From Xylophilus sp. GW821-FHT01B05 (lineage in GTDB: Bacteria > Pseudomonadota > Gammaproteobacteria > Burkholderiales > Burkholderiaceae_C): DNA of 64,000 bases. Below are positions 11,348 to 18,675 of the stretch, piece by piece (the first letter of the stretch is position 1; the number at the start of each line of letters is the position of its first letter). The position numbers and the translations under genes were made by a program. The stretch covers positions 5,022,001 to 5,086,000 of the forward strand of contig CP152408.1 of the NCBI GenBank assembly GCA_038961845.1, given 5' to 3'. Below the pieces are notes generated by a model. That model worked only from the letters and a program-made list of their open reading frames with translations. It ran no database searches and had not been told where the DNA came from.

Positions 11348-11625
11348 GCCGACTGTCCCTCACCCGCCTGAAGATCTACCGCACCGTGGCGCGCCAGTTG
11401 CACGGCCAGGTGCCGTGCTGGGTGTGTGGCGCCCATGTGCTGCCAGAGGCGGCCACGCTGGAGCACATCCAGCCGCTGGCCGAAGGCGGCAGCAGCCACC
11501 AGGACAACCTGGCCATCAGCCACGAGTGGTGCAACGGCCAGCGCCACGCCCTGGGCGCCGTGCCGCCCGCGCCCGATGCGCCCGGGCAAGTGGCGCGCCG
11601 CAGCGCCACGCCGGCCCCGCAGTAG
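11344..11625 (+). CDS. Small HNH endonuclease-family protein
   Basis: A 93-aa protein containing a compact HNH-type metal-finger nuclease fold. CWVCG (about residues 25-29) supplies the zinc-binding CxxC, followed by EHIQPLAEGGSSHQDNLAIS and HEWCNGQRH, giving the H...N...H/N order of the family and another Cys. The C-terminal 25 residues are Pro/Ala rich and probably unstructured. Its start overlaps a repeat end, 13 bp after the thioesterase stop, so it may be read through from that gene. Proteins of this size are found both as host genes of unknown role and in mobile elements. No partner toxin or methylase lies nearby. Confidence 0.75.
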   Translation: MSRLSLTRLKIYRTVARQLHGQVPCWVCGAHVLPEAATLEHIQPLAEGGSSHQDNLAISHEWCNGQRHALGAVPPAPDAPGQVARRSATPAPQ

Positions 11626-11692
11626 CACGCGCCGGCCCGCCCGGCGTCGGATGCACGCGACAGTCCTGTTCGCCTCACTCACGGCCATGAAA

Positions 11693-11717
11693 GATAATGC
11701 GAATCCGTCGCATTAAC
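11693..11717 (+). promoter_or_regulatory. Candidate Fur box upstream of siderophore receptor
   Basis: GATAATGCGAATCCG followed by TCGCATTAAC contains a perfect 7-bp inverted repeat AATGCGA/TCGCATT with a 5-bp spacer. The AT-rich GATAAT half resembles the first hexamer of the Fur consensus. It ends 16 bp before the receptor ATG, where a repressor would block transcription initiation. The Fur assignment is an inference from the palindrome and the iron-uptake gene behind it. Confidence 0.5.
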
Positions 11718-11733
11718 AATCTTACATAACGCC

Positions 11734-13842
11734 ATGCCATCCGCACCCGCCTGCACTCCCGTTCGCCACGCCGTCCTGCTGCTGTTGGCGGGCGGCCTCT
11801 CCGCCGCGCTGGGCGCCCACGCCCAGACCACCGGCGAGGCCACGCTGAAAGAAGTGCAGGTGCGCTCCGACGCCACGGCCGAGACAGCCACCGGCCCGGT
11901 GAACGGCTACCGCGCCACCCGCGCGGCCACCGCCACCAAGACCGACACGCCGCTGGCAGAGACGCCGCAGGCGGTGACCGTGATCACGCGCGACCAGATC
12001 ACCGACCAGGGCGCCACCAACCTGCAGGACGCCCTCAACTACGCCGCCGGCGTGCGCTCGGACGCCTATGGCCTGGATTCGCGGACGGATTCGGTGCTGG
12101 TCCGCGGCAGCAACGCCGACGTCTACATCGACGGCCTGCGCCAGGCCAACGACTACTACACCAGCGCGGCGCGCCCTGACGTCTACACGCTGGAGCGCAT
12201 CGAGGTATTGCGCGGCCCCTCGGCCATGCTCTATGGCCAGGGCAGCACCGGTGGCGTGGTCAACCTGGTCAGCAAACGGCCGCAGGCCGAGTTCCAGGGC
12301 GAGGTCGGCCTGCAGATCGGCAACTTTGGCCGCAAGCAGGTGCAGGCCGACATCACCGGCCCGCTCACCGCCGACGGCCAGTGGCTCTACCGCCTGATTG
12401 CCGTGGGCCGCAATGCCGACACGCAGGTGGACTATGTGCGCGACAACCGCGCCCTGCTCGCGCCCACGCTGACCTGGCGGCCGAGCGGCGTCACCTCGCT
12501 GACGCTGCAGGGCCTGTACCAGAACGACAAGTCCGGCTCCACCTCGCAGTTCCTGCCGTGGTCGGGCATGCTCACCGCCAACCCGAACGGCCAGATCCCG
12601 ACCAGCCGCTTCATCGGCGAGCCCGGCGACCGCTACGACACCCAGCGGCGCAGCCTGGGCTATCTGTTCGAGCACCAGTTCAACGACAACTGGACGGTGC
12701 GCCAGAACTTCCGCTATGCGGCCAACAAGGTGGACTACTTCACCCACTACGCCGACTCCTTCTCGCTGCCGGGCGGCTGGTCTGAAGACCCTGTAAACCA
12801 GCGCGTCATCGGCCGCTTCGCCGACGACACCATCACCAAGGTGCGCATCGCCACCATCGACCAGCACCTGCAGGGCAAGCTGCAGACCGGCGCGGTGCAG
12901 CACACGCTGCTGGCCGGCCTGGACTACACGCGCTACCGGCGCGACCGCCAGTCGGGCGGCGGCGAAGACACCATCGACGCCTATGCGCCGGTCTACGGCA
13001 ATGCGGCGCCGGTCACGCTGGTGGATGACGCCCGCTCGATGCAGCGCCAGACCGGCCTCTACCTGCAGGACCAGATGAAGATCGGCCAGCATTGGATCGT
13101 GGTCGCCGGCCTGCGCCATGACCGCGTGAACAACGCCCTGGCCGGCAGCCAGGACGAGAAGAGCCAGGCCACCACCAAGCGCCTGGGCCTGATGTACCTG
13201 CTGGACAACGGCTGGTCGCCCTATGTGAGCTACAGCGAATCCTTCACGCCCGTGGCCGGCACCAACGCCTACGGCGTGCGCTTCAAGCCGCTGCGCGGCG
13301 AGCAGATCGAGGGCGGCGTCAAGTACCAGCCGGCCGGTGGCAGCAGCCAGTTCACGGCCGCCGTCTGGCGCATCAAGGAAAAGAACCAGACCACGGTCGA
13401 CCCGGCCAACCCGCTCAACCAGATCCAGGTCGACAGCACCAGCAACCGGGGCATCGAGCTGGAGTGGAAGGCCGCCGTCACGTCCGCCTTCGACGCCATC
13501 GCCCACTACAACTACACCGACCTGGACGCGCAGCTCACCCAGGTGCCACGCCACCAGGCCGCGGCCTGGGGCAAGTGGCGCTTCTCGGTGGGCGACGTGC
13601 ACGGCCTGGCCTTGGGCGCCGGCCTGCGCAGCATGAGCGGCTTCCGCGACGGCGTGGCGCCGACCACGCCCGCCGTCACGCTGATCGACGCGCTGCTGTC
13701 CTGGGACACGCCGCAATGGCGCTACGCGCTCAACGTCAACAACCTGACCGACAAGACCTACAACGCGGTCTGCCTCGCCCGTGGCGACTGCTGGTATGGT
13801 GCGCGCCGCACCGTAGTTGCCAGCGCCACCTACCGCTTCTAA
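11734..13842 (+). CDS. TonB-dependent siderophore receptor
   Basis: Outer-membrane gated channel for ferric siderophores (702 aa). A signal peptide of about 30 residues ends at GAHAQ. A TonB-box-like stretch (ATLKEVQVRSD) follows, then the plug domain (TPQAVTVITRDQITDQGATNLQDAL; VYIDGLRQ; IEVLRGPSAMLYGQGSTGGVVNLVSK) and a 22-strand barrel ending in the aromatic C-terminus TYRF. Plug wording is that of the FhuA/FpvA/FoxA hydroxamate group, but the ligand is not predictable. A Fur-box-like palindrome precedes it. The PepSY protein and a small membrane protein follow, matching common iron-siderophore reduction operons. Confidence 0.95.
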   Translation: MPSAPACTPVRHAVLLLLAGGLSAALGAHAQTTGEATLKEVQVRSDATAETATGPVNGYRATRAATATKTDTPLAETPQAVTVITRDQITDQGATNLQDALNYAAGVRSDAYGLDSRTDSVLVRGSNADVYIDGLRQANDYYTSAARPDVYTLERIEVLRGPSAMLYGQGSTGGVVNLVSKRPQAEFQGEVGLQIGNFGRKQVQADITGPLTADGQWLYRLIAVGRNADTQVDYVRDNRALLAPTLTWRPSGVTSLTLQGLYQNDKSGSTSQFLPWSGMLTANPNGQIPTSRFIGEPGDRYDTQRRSLGYLFEHQFNDNWTVRQNFRYAANKVDYFTHYADSFSLPGGWSEDPVNQRVIGRFADDTITKVRIATIDQHLQGKLQTGAVQHTLLAGLDYTRYRRDRQSGGGEDTIDAYAPVYGNAAPVTLVDDARSMQRQTGLYLQDQMKIGQHWIVVAGLRHDRVNNALAGSQDEKSQATTKRLGLMYLLDNGWSPYVSYSESFTPVAGTNAYGVRFKPLRGEQIEGGVKYQPAGGSSQFTAAVWRIKEKNQTTVDPANPLNQIQVDSTSNRGIELEWKAAVTSAFDAIAHYNYTDLDAQLTQVPRHQAAAWGKWRFSVGDVHGLALGAGLRSMSGFRDGVAPTTPAVTLIDALLSWDTPQWRYALNVNNLTDKTYNAVCLARGDCWYGARRTVVASATYRF

Positions 13843-13860
13843 ACCTGCACAGCCGCCGCC

Positions 13861-15009
13861 ATGCCGCCCACCACCACCCTGCCCGACACCGCCGCGCCGG
13901 CAAAGCCGCACGCAGCGCACCGCATCCTCAGCAGCAGCGCCATCCGCAGCTGGACCTGGGTCCACAAGTGGTCCAGCCTGGTCAGCACGGCTTTCATGCT
14001 GCTGCTGTGCCTGACCGGCCTGCCACTGATCTTCCACCACGAGATCGGCCACCTGCTGGGCACCGAGATCGAGCCGCCAGCCATGGCCGCCGACGCGCCG
14101 CGCGTATCGCTCGACAAGGTGCTCAAGACCGGGCAAGACCGCTACCCGGGCAAGGTGGTGCAGTTCGTCTCGCCCGACGAGGACGACGACCGCTTCTACT
14201 ACGTCACCCTGGGCGACACACCCACCGACGACAAGCGTGTCTCGCTGGCGGTGGATGCGCGCACCGGCGAGGCGCTGCCCACGCCCAAGTTCGACGAGGG
14301 CTTCATCTACATCATGTTCCGGCTGCACGTAGACCTGTTCGCGGGGCTGCCGGGCAAGCTGTTCCTGGGCTTCATGGGCCTGCTGCTGCTGGTGGCCATT
14401 GTCTCGGGCGTGGTGCTGTATGCGCCCTTCATGCGCAAGCTTGAATTTGGCACCGTGCGGCGCGAGCGCAGCACGCGCACCAAGTGGCTGGACCTGCACA
14501 ACCTGCTGGGCGCGGTGACCCTGGTCTGGGCCTTTGTGGTGGGCGCCACCGGCATGATCAACACCTGGGCCGACCTGGTGTTCAAGCTCTGGCAGAACGA
14601 CCAGATGGCCGAGATGGTCGCGCCCTACAAGGGCCTGCCGCCGACCGCCTCGCGCGGCTCGCTGCAAGAGTCGGTAGACGCCTCCAAGCGCCTGCTGCCG
14701 CACATGGACATGCGCTTTGTCGCCTTCCCCGGCACCGACTACTCCAGCCCGCACCACTACGCCGTCTTCATGAAGGGCAACACGCCGCTCACCTCGCGCC
14801 TGCTGCAGCCGGTGCTGGTGGATGCCGCAACGGCCAAGATCACCGACAGCCGCCCGCTGCCCTGGTATGGCACTGCCCTGCTGGTGTCGCAGCCGCTGCA
14901 CTTTGGCGACTACGGCGGCACGCCGCTGCAGATCATCTGGGCGCTGCTGGACATTGCCACCATCATCGTGCTGGGCAGCGGCCTCTACCTGTGGATCAAG
15001 AAGCGATGA
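13861..15009 (+). CDS. PepSY-associated membrane protein (siderophore reductase-like)
   Basis: A 382-aa inner-membrane protein with four predicted helices (about residues 38-60, 165-190, 215-235, 355-378), one near each end and a periplasmic PepSY-type region between the first two (HEIGHLLGTEIEPP; SLAVDARTGEALPTPKFDEG). Conserved helix histidines (WVHKWSS, LHVDLFAG, LDLHNLLG, QPLHFGDYGG) are possible heme ligands, as in the PiuB/FpvG-type proteins that reduce ferric siderophores at the membrane. It follows the TonB receptor after 18 bp and overlaps the next gene by ATGA, so the three form an operon. Reductase activity is inferred from family and context. Confidence 0.85.
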   Translation: MPPTTTLPDTAAPAKPHAAHRILSSSAIRSWTWVHKWSSLVSTAFMLLLCLTGLPLIFHHEIGHLLGTEIEPPAMAADAPRVSLDKVLKTGQDRYPGKVVQFVSPDEDDDRFYYVTLGDTPTDDKRVSLAVDARTGEALPTPKFDEGFIYIMFRLHVDLFAGLPGKLFLGFMGLLLLVAIVSGVVLYAPFMRKLEFGTVRRERSTRTKWLDLHNLLGAVTLVWAFVVGATGMINTWADLVFKLWQNDQMAEMVAPYKGLPPTASRGSLQESVDASKRLLPHMDMRFVAFPGTDYSSPHHYAVFMKGNTPLTSRLLQPVLVDAATAKITDSRPLPWYGTALLVSQPLHFGDYGGTPLQIIWALLDIATIIVLGSGLYLWIKKR

Positions 15010-15236
15010 GCCATTCCCATTCCAATCTTCACGCCCGCCAACGCCGCGCCCAGTTCCGGGCCCTGTGGGCCTGGCCCATCGCCATGGGCGTGCTGTCGAT
15101 CTTCGGCCTGCTGGCTGCGCTGCTCTACGACGGCCTGGGCGACGTGCTGTCGTGGATCGCGCTGGGCATTCCAGTGCTGGTCATGTGCTGGTTTGGCTGG
15201 CGGCGGCAGAAGGCGCGCCCAGGCGCCAAGCACTAG
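15006..15236 (+). CDS. Small two-helix membrane protein of the siderophore operon
   Basis: A 76-aa protein with a basic, His-rich N-terminus (MSHSHSNLHARQRRAQ) and two hydrophobic segments (about residues 23-45 and 49-66) ending in a basic tail. I do not recognise a named family. Position suggests an accessory of the PepSY reductase. The start overlaps the PepSY stop (ATGA). Its TAG stop is part of the CTAG that begins the palindromic repeat at 15233, so the original 3' end may have been set by that insertion. Confidence 0.7.
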   Translation: MSHSHSNLHARQRRAQFRALWAWPIAMGVLSIFGLLAALLYDGLGDVLSWIALGIPVLVMCWFGWRRQKARPGAKH

Positions 15237-15398
15237 TGTCGCGTCAAGCATGAGGTGACGGATGGGTGCGAAGGCATCGGCGTGCAGCGCAAGGCGCAGG
15301 CCGCAGCCCAGGCTTTACGCCTGGGCAAGGGCTGCAACGCAGCGATGCGCGGCGAGGGCAAGCGCACACCGGCAGATCATGCTTGACGCGACACTAGT
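15232..15398. mobile_element. MITE-like palindromic element with 22-bp terminal inverted repeats
   Basis: Left end 15232-15253 begins ACTAGTGTCGCGTCAAGCAT, and the right end 15377-15398 is its exact reverse complement over 22 bp. Both ends include CTAG, which could be a 4-bp target duplication as made by some IS5-type transposases. The interior has no reading frame but has a perfect inner hairpin GCCCAGGC-TTTAC-GCCTGGGC (15306-15326), and much of the rest can pair imperfectly. It sits between convergent genes and supplies the TAG stop codon of both. A related end occurs at 11327. Confidence 0.7.
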
Positions 15399-16671
15399 CC
15401 CCTTTCGCCCGCGCCAGCAGCAGTTCGCGCTCGCGCGCATTGCCCGCCAGCGCCGCGGCGTTGGCCCATTCGGCGCGCGCCTCTTCGTGGCGGCCGAGCT
15501 TGCCAAGCAGGTCGGCGCGCACGCTGGGCAGCCATTGGTAGTGGCGCAGGGCGGGCTCGTCGCGCAGCGCGTCGATGATGGCCAGCCCCGCCGCCGGCCC
15601 AAAGGCCATGCCCACCGCCACCGCGCGGTTCAGCTCCACCACGGGCGAAGGCGCGGCTTGCGCCAGCGCGTCGTAGAGCCCGGCGATGGCCGGCCAGTCG
15701 GTGTCGGCCGCGCTGGGCGCGCGCGCGTGGCAGGCGGCGATGGCGGCCTGCAGCGCGTAGCAGGCAAGCGGTTGCCGCAGCTGGTCTGACAGCAGCGTGG
15801 CGCGCTCCAGCGCAGCCAGACCACGGCGGATCAGCAGGCGGTCCCAGCGGCTGCGGTCTTGCTCGGCCAGCAGCACCGGGCGGCCCTGCGCATCGACCCG
15901 TGCGGCGGCGCGCGAGGCCTGCAGCTCCATCAAGGCCAGCAGGCCCAGCACCTCGGGCTCGGCCGGTGCCAGCGCGGCCAGCATGCGGCCCAGGCGCAGG
16001 GCCTCGTCGGTGAGCGCGGGGCGCATCCAGTCTGCGCCGGTGGTGGCGGTATAGCCTTCGTTGAAGATGAGGTAGACCACCTCCAGCACCGAGCCCAGGC
16101 GCTCGCCCAGCACGGCGCCGCGCGGCAGCTCGAAGGGCACGCGGGCCTCGCGCAGGCTGCGCTTGGCGCGCACGATGCGCTGGGCCACGGTGGCCTCTGG
16201 CACCAGGAAGGCGCGCGCGATCTCTGCCGTGCTCAGGCCGCCCAGCAGCTTGAGCGTGAGCGCCACGCGCGCCTCGGTGGCCAGCAGCGGGTGGCAGGCG
16301 CTGAAGATCAGGCGCAGCAGGTCGTCACCGATCTCGTCGGCGCGCGCGGCGTCCAGCGCATCGACGAAGTCGGGGGCGATCAGGGCCTCTTGCGCGTCGA
16401 GGTCATGGCCGAGTGCTTCCAGCTTCTCGCCCTGCATGCGGGCGTGGCGCAGGTGGTCCAGCGCCTTGTGCTTGGCGGTGGCCATGAGCCAGGCGCCGGG
16501 CTTGTCGGGCATGCCGTCGCGCGGCCAGTGCTCCAGCGCCGCCAACAGCGCATCCTGCGCCAGGTCCTCGGCCAGGCCGATGTCGCGCACCATGCGCGCG
16601 AGCACGGCCACGACCCGCGCGGACTCGATGCGCCATAGCGCGGCGATGGCCTGGTGCGTGGCCTGGTGCAT
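15394..16671 (-). CDS. ECF42-type RNA polymerase sigma factor with C-terminal extension
   Basis: A 425-aa sigma factor. Region 2 lies at residues 20-95 (AEDLAQDALLAALEHWP) and region 4 at about 130-185 (LSTAEIARAFLVPEATVAQR). A 200-residue helical extension rich in TPR-like pairs contains NEGYTATTGADWMRPALTDE and VVELNRAVAVGMA. This layout, without an anti-sigma gene and next to DGPF/YciI genes, is the published hallmark of group ECF42, whose extension is needed for activity. The ATG at 16671 overlaps the stop of the VOC gene by one base (TGATG). The longer frame to 16848 lies within the VOC gene and is discarded. Stress signal and targets are unknown. Confidence 0.88.
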   Translation of the reverse strand: MHQATHQAIAALWRIESARVVAVLARMVRDIGLAEDLAQDALLAALEHWPRDGMPDKPGAWLMATAKHKALDHLRHARMQGEKLEALGHDLDAQEALIAPDFVDALDAARADEIGDDLLRLIFSACHPLLATEARVALTLKLLGGLSTAEIARAFLVPEATVAQRIVRAKRSLREARVPFELPRGAVLGERLGSVLEVVYLIFNEGYTATTGADWMRPALTDEALRLGRMLAALAPAEPEVLGLLALMELQASRAAARVDAQGRPVLLAEQDRSRWDRLLIRRGLAALERATLLSDQLRQPLACYALQAAIAACHARAPSAADTDWPAIAGLYDALAQAAPSPVVELNRAVAVGMAFGPAAGLAIIDALRDEPALRHYQWLPSVRADLLGKLGRHEEARAEWANAAALAGNARERELLLARAKGD

Positions 16672-17081
16672 CAGGGCTGCGGTGGCGCGGCGCTGGCGTC
16701 CATGTAGGCCAGCTCCCAGATGTGGCCGTCCAGGTCGGTAAAGCCGTGGCCGTACATCCAGCCGTGGTCCTGCGGCGCATTGGGCACGCTGCCGCCGGCA
16801 GCCAGCGCCTTGGCGACCAGCGCATCGACCTCGGCGCGGCTCTCGCACGACAGGCAGATCAGCACCTCGGTGCTCTTGGTGGCATCGGCCACGGGCTTTT
16901 TGGTGAAGGTCTGGAAGAAGGGCTCGACCAGCAGCATCACGTAGATGCCCTCGGCCACCACCATGCAGGCGCCCTGGTCGTTGGTGAACTGCCGGTTGAA
17001 GGCAAAGCCCAGGCTTTTGAAGAAGGCCTGGCTGCGCTCCATGTTCTGGATGGGCAGGTTGACGAATATTTGGCGGTTCAT
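16671..17081 (-). CDS. VOC-family (glyoxalase/bleomycin-resistance fold) protein
   Basis: A 136-aa protein with paired beta-alpha-beta-beta-beta modules. It begins MNRQIFVNLPIQNMERSQAF and ends in the metal-site motif FTDLDGHIWELAYMD, whose Glu corresponds to a typical VOC ligand. Substrate is unknown. A good ribosome site (AAAGGATTCCC-ATG) precedes the start at 17081. It overlaps the sigma-factor start by one base, and the YciI gene ends 51 bp upstream. Members of this subfamily commonly accompany YciI and ECF42 genes, which fits a small-molecule detoxification role. Confidence 0.85.
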   Translation of the reverse strand: MNRQIFVNLPIQNMERSQAFFKSLGFAFNRQFTNDQGACMVVAEGIYVMLLVEPFFQTFTKKPVADATKSTEVLICLSCESRAEVDALVAKALAAGGSVPNAPQDHGWMYGHGFTDLDGHIWELAYMDASAAPPQP

Positions 17082-17132
17082 GGGAATCCTTTCACTTTCA
17101 GTTGTCCATTGCGCTGCGCGCCCCGGGGCGCT

Positions 17133-17558
17133 TCAACTCTGGCTCGGCGTGTTCATCTGGTGGATGCGCTCGACCTGCGGGCCGGGCTCGAAGTCATCCA
17201 GCTCATAGAGTTGGCGCACCTCGATCACAGCCGGTGCGTTGCGCCCGACCGGGTTGGGAAAGCGGCGCGACCATTCCAGCGCCTCTTCGCGCGTGCGGAC
17301 CTGGATCAGGGTGAAGCCAGCGATCAGCTCCTTGGCCTCGGCAAAGGGGCCGTCGATGACACTGCGCTTTTGCCCGTCGTAGTGGATGCGCCAGCCCTTG
17401 CGGCTGGGCTGCAGGCCGCTGGCGTCGAGCAGCACGCCGGCCTTGGCCAGCTCTTCGTGGAAGTCGCCCATGTCTTGCATCAGCTGTGCATCGATCACAG
17501 GCGGCGTGCTTGCGGCCTCGAACTCGGGCGTGGATTTGACGATGATCATGAAGCGCAT
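17133..17558 (-). CDS. YciI/DGPF-domain protein
   Basis: A 141-aa YCII-fold protein with the name-giving motif VIDGPFAEAKELIAGF (about residues 69-84) and a C-terminal IEVRQLYELDDF. These proteins have a ferredoxin-like fold and an unknown reaction. They are the characteristic partners and targets of ECF42 sigma factors. Its Shine-Dalgarno AAGGAG lies inside the 3' end of the upstream VOC gene, whose stop is one base before this ATG, so translation is likely coupled. Confidence 0.87.
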   Translation of the reverse strand: MRFMIIVKSTPEFEAASTPPVIDAQLMQDMGDFHEELAKAGVLLDASGLQPSRKGWRIHYDGQKRSVIDGPFAEAKELIAGFTLIQVRTREEALEWSRRFPNPVGRNAPAVIEVRQLYELDDFEPGPQVERIHQMNTPSQS

Positions 17559-17559
17559 G

Positions 17560-18015
17560 TCAGGCTCCTTCCAGAACGGAAATGTCCAGCTTGGTCATGC
17601 CCATGATGGCTTTCATCACCCGCTGCGCACGCACCGGCTCGGCCATCAGGCTCGGCAGCACCGCCGGGACGATCTGCCACGACAGGCCGTAGCGGTCGGT
17701 CAGCCAGCCGCACTGGCTGGTCTGGCCGCCGTCCGACAGCTTGTGCCAGAAGTCGTCCAGCTCGCGCTGGGTCTGGCAGTGCACCATGAGCGAGATGGCG
17801 GGCGTGAACTGGAACACCGGCCCACCGTTGAGCGCGAGATAGTCCTGGCCATCCAGCTCGAAGCTCACCGTGAGCACCGTGCCGGCAGGCAGGGGCATGC
17901 CTTCGGCGTAGTGGCTGATGGCCTTGATCCGCGCGTTGGGAAAGACCGAGACATAGAAGTTGGCGGCCTCCTCCGCCTGGTGGTCGAACCAGAGGCATGG
18001 GCTTGTGCGTGGCAT
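17560..18015 (-). CDS. VOC-family protein, PhnB-like
   Basis: A 151-aa protein of the PhnB / 3-demethylubiquinone methyltransferase-like branch of the VOC fold. It shows CLWFDHQAEEAANFYVSVFP, GQDYLALNGGPVFQFTPAIS and the end block CGWLTDRYGLSWQIVP, followed by the RVMKAIMGMTKLDI helix typical of this branch. The catalytic function is not established for the family. It is the first gene downstream of the ECF-like promoter at 18071-18097 and has a strong AAGGAG ribosome site before the ATG at 18015. Confidence 0.87.
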   Translation of the reverse strand: MPRTSPCLWFDHQAEEAANFYVSVFPNARIKAISHYAEGMPLPAGTVLTVSFELDGQDYLALNGGPVFQFTPAISLMVHCQTQRELDDFWHKLSDGGQTSQCGWLTDRYGLSWQIVPAVLPSLMAEPVRAQRVMKAIMGMTKLDISVLEGA

Positions 18016-18070
18016 TGCTTCACTCCTTGAGGGCTGGGGACTGCGACATGCAGTGTCCCGCTATCCCTAC

Positions 18071-18097
18071 GACGAAGGAAACACCGTGTTTTCGACA
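18071..18097 (-). promoter_or_regulatory. Candidate ECF sigma-factor promoter
   Basis: On the minus strand TGTCGA (18097-18092) is followed after 17 nt by CGTC (18074-18071), 55 bp before the VOC start codon. TGTCGA with a CGTC-type -10 is the form reported for ECF42 targets, as I remember it, and the operon behind it ends with an ECF42 gene, so autoregulation is likely. No TGTCGA was found in the first 80 bp upstream of the YciI gene at 18475. Confidence 0.55.
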
Positions 18098-18118
18098 CGG
18101 CCAAACCAGGTATTTACC

Positions 18119-18475
18119 CTAGGTCTCGTAACAGGGCGCCAGCGCGCGCACCTCCACCGTGCACCAGCCGGCGGCCGGGCAGGCCTGGGCGATGGCGATG
18201 GCCTCTGCGCGCGTGGCGCAGTCCAGCAAGAAAAAGCCGCCGACCATCTCCTTGGCTTCGGCAAAGGGGCCGTCCAGCACCTGGGCGCGGCCGTCGCGCA
18301 CCTGGACCCGGGCGGCGTCGCGCTGCGAGGCCAGCGACTCGGCGGCGCGCAGCAGGCCGCGCGCCTGCAACTCGGCGCCAAAGCGCTGCATCTGCGCGTA
18401 GACGGCGCGGCCTTCTTCTTCAGTGCGGGTGGCGCGCTGCGCCGGCGGCTCGTGGATCAGCAGCATGTAGGGCAT
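18119..18475 (-). CDS. YciI/DGPF-domain protein (second copy)
   Basis: A 118-aa YCII-family protein starting MPYMLLIHEPPAQRATRTEE and carrying VLDGPFAEAKEMVGGF (about residues 67-82). The frame stays open to 18589, but the upstream part is dissimilar and the ATG at 18475 fits the family start. It belongs to the ECF42 module by type and strand, yet it lies upstream of the ECF-like promoter and needs its own. The gap of 103 bp to the next gene contains that promoter. The two DGPF proteins are only distantly similar, so they are not a recent duplication. Confidence 0.87.
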   Translation of the reverse strand: MPYMLLIHEPPAQRATRTEEEGRAVYAQMQRFGAELQARGLLRAAESLASQRDAARVQVRDGRAQVLDGPFAEAKEMVGGFFLLDCATRAEAIAIAQACPAAGWCTVEVRALAPCYET

Positions 18476-18556
18476 GGAGGCTCTCCCAGGCAGGGCTTTT
18501 GCGGATGGAGCGGACTCTACCCGGGCTCGCGTGCATCGCAGAGCAAGCCGGCGTGT

Positions 18557-18660
18557 TATCAAAATAGATAGCGTGATGCCGTTGTACACCCTTCATTTCA
18601 GCCATAAAAGCACCTTAAACAAAGGATATACGCCGGCTTACAGCTATTATTTAAGTAGCA
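18557..18660 (+). repeat. Dispersed palindromic repeat, family B, copy 2 (degenerate stem)
   Basis: It shares the left edge AAAATAGATAGC, a centre CTTCATTTCAGCCATAAAAG and the right edge GGATATACGCCGGC...CAGCTATTATTT with the copies at 7951 and 25741. The central stem is degraded (CATTTCAG against CTTAAACA), so this copy probably no longer folds well. It fills most of the 200-bp gap between the YciI gene and the CoA-transferase gene. Confidence 0.65.
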
Positions 18661-18675
18661 CCCACAAGCATCGCA

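Noticed and set aside
11722..14901. A 1059-codon minus-strand open frame
   Set aside because: It lies opposite the siderophore receptor and PepSY genes and gives repetitive Val/Gly/His/Gln text without domains. High GC content keeps antisense frames open.
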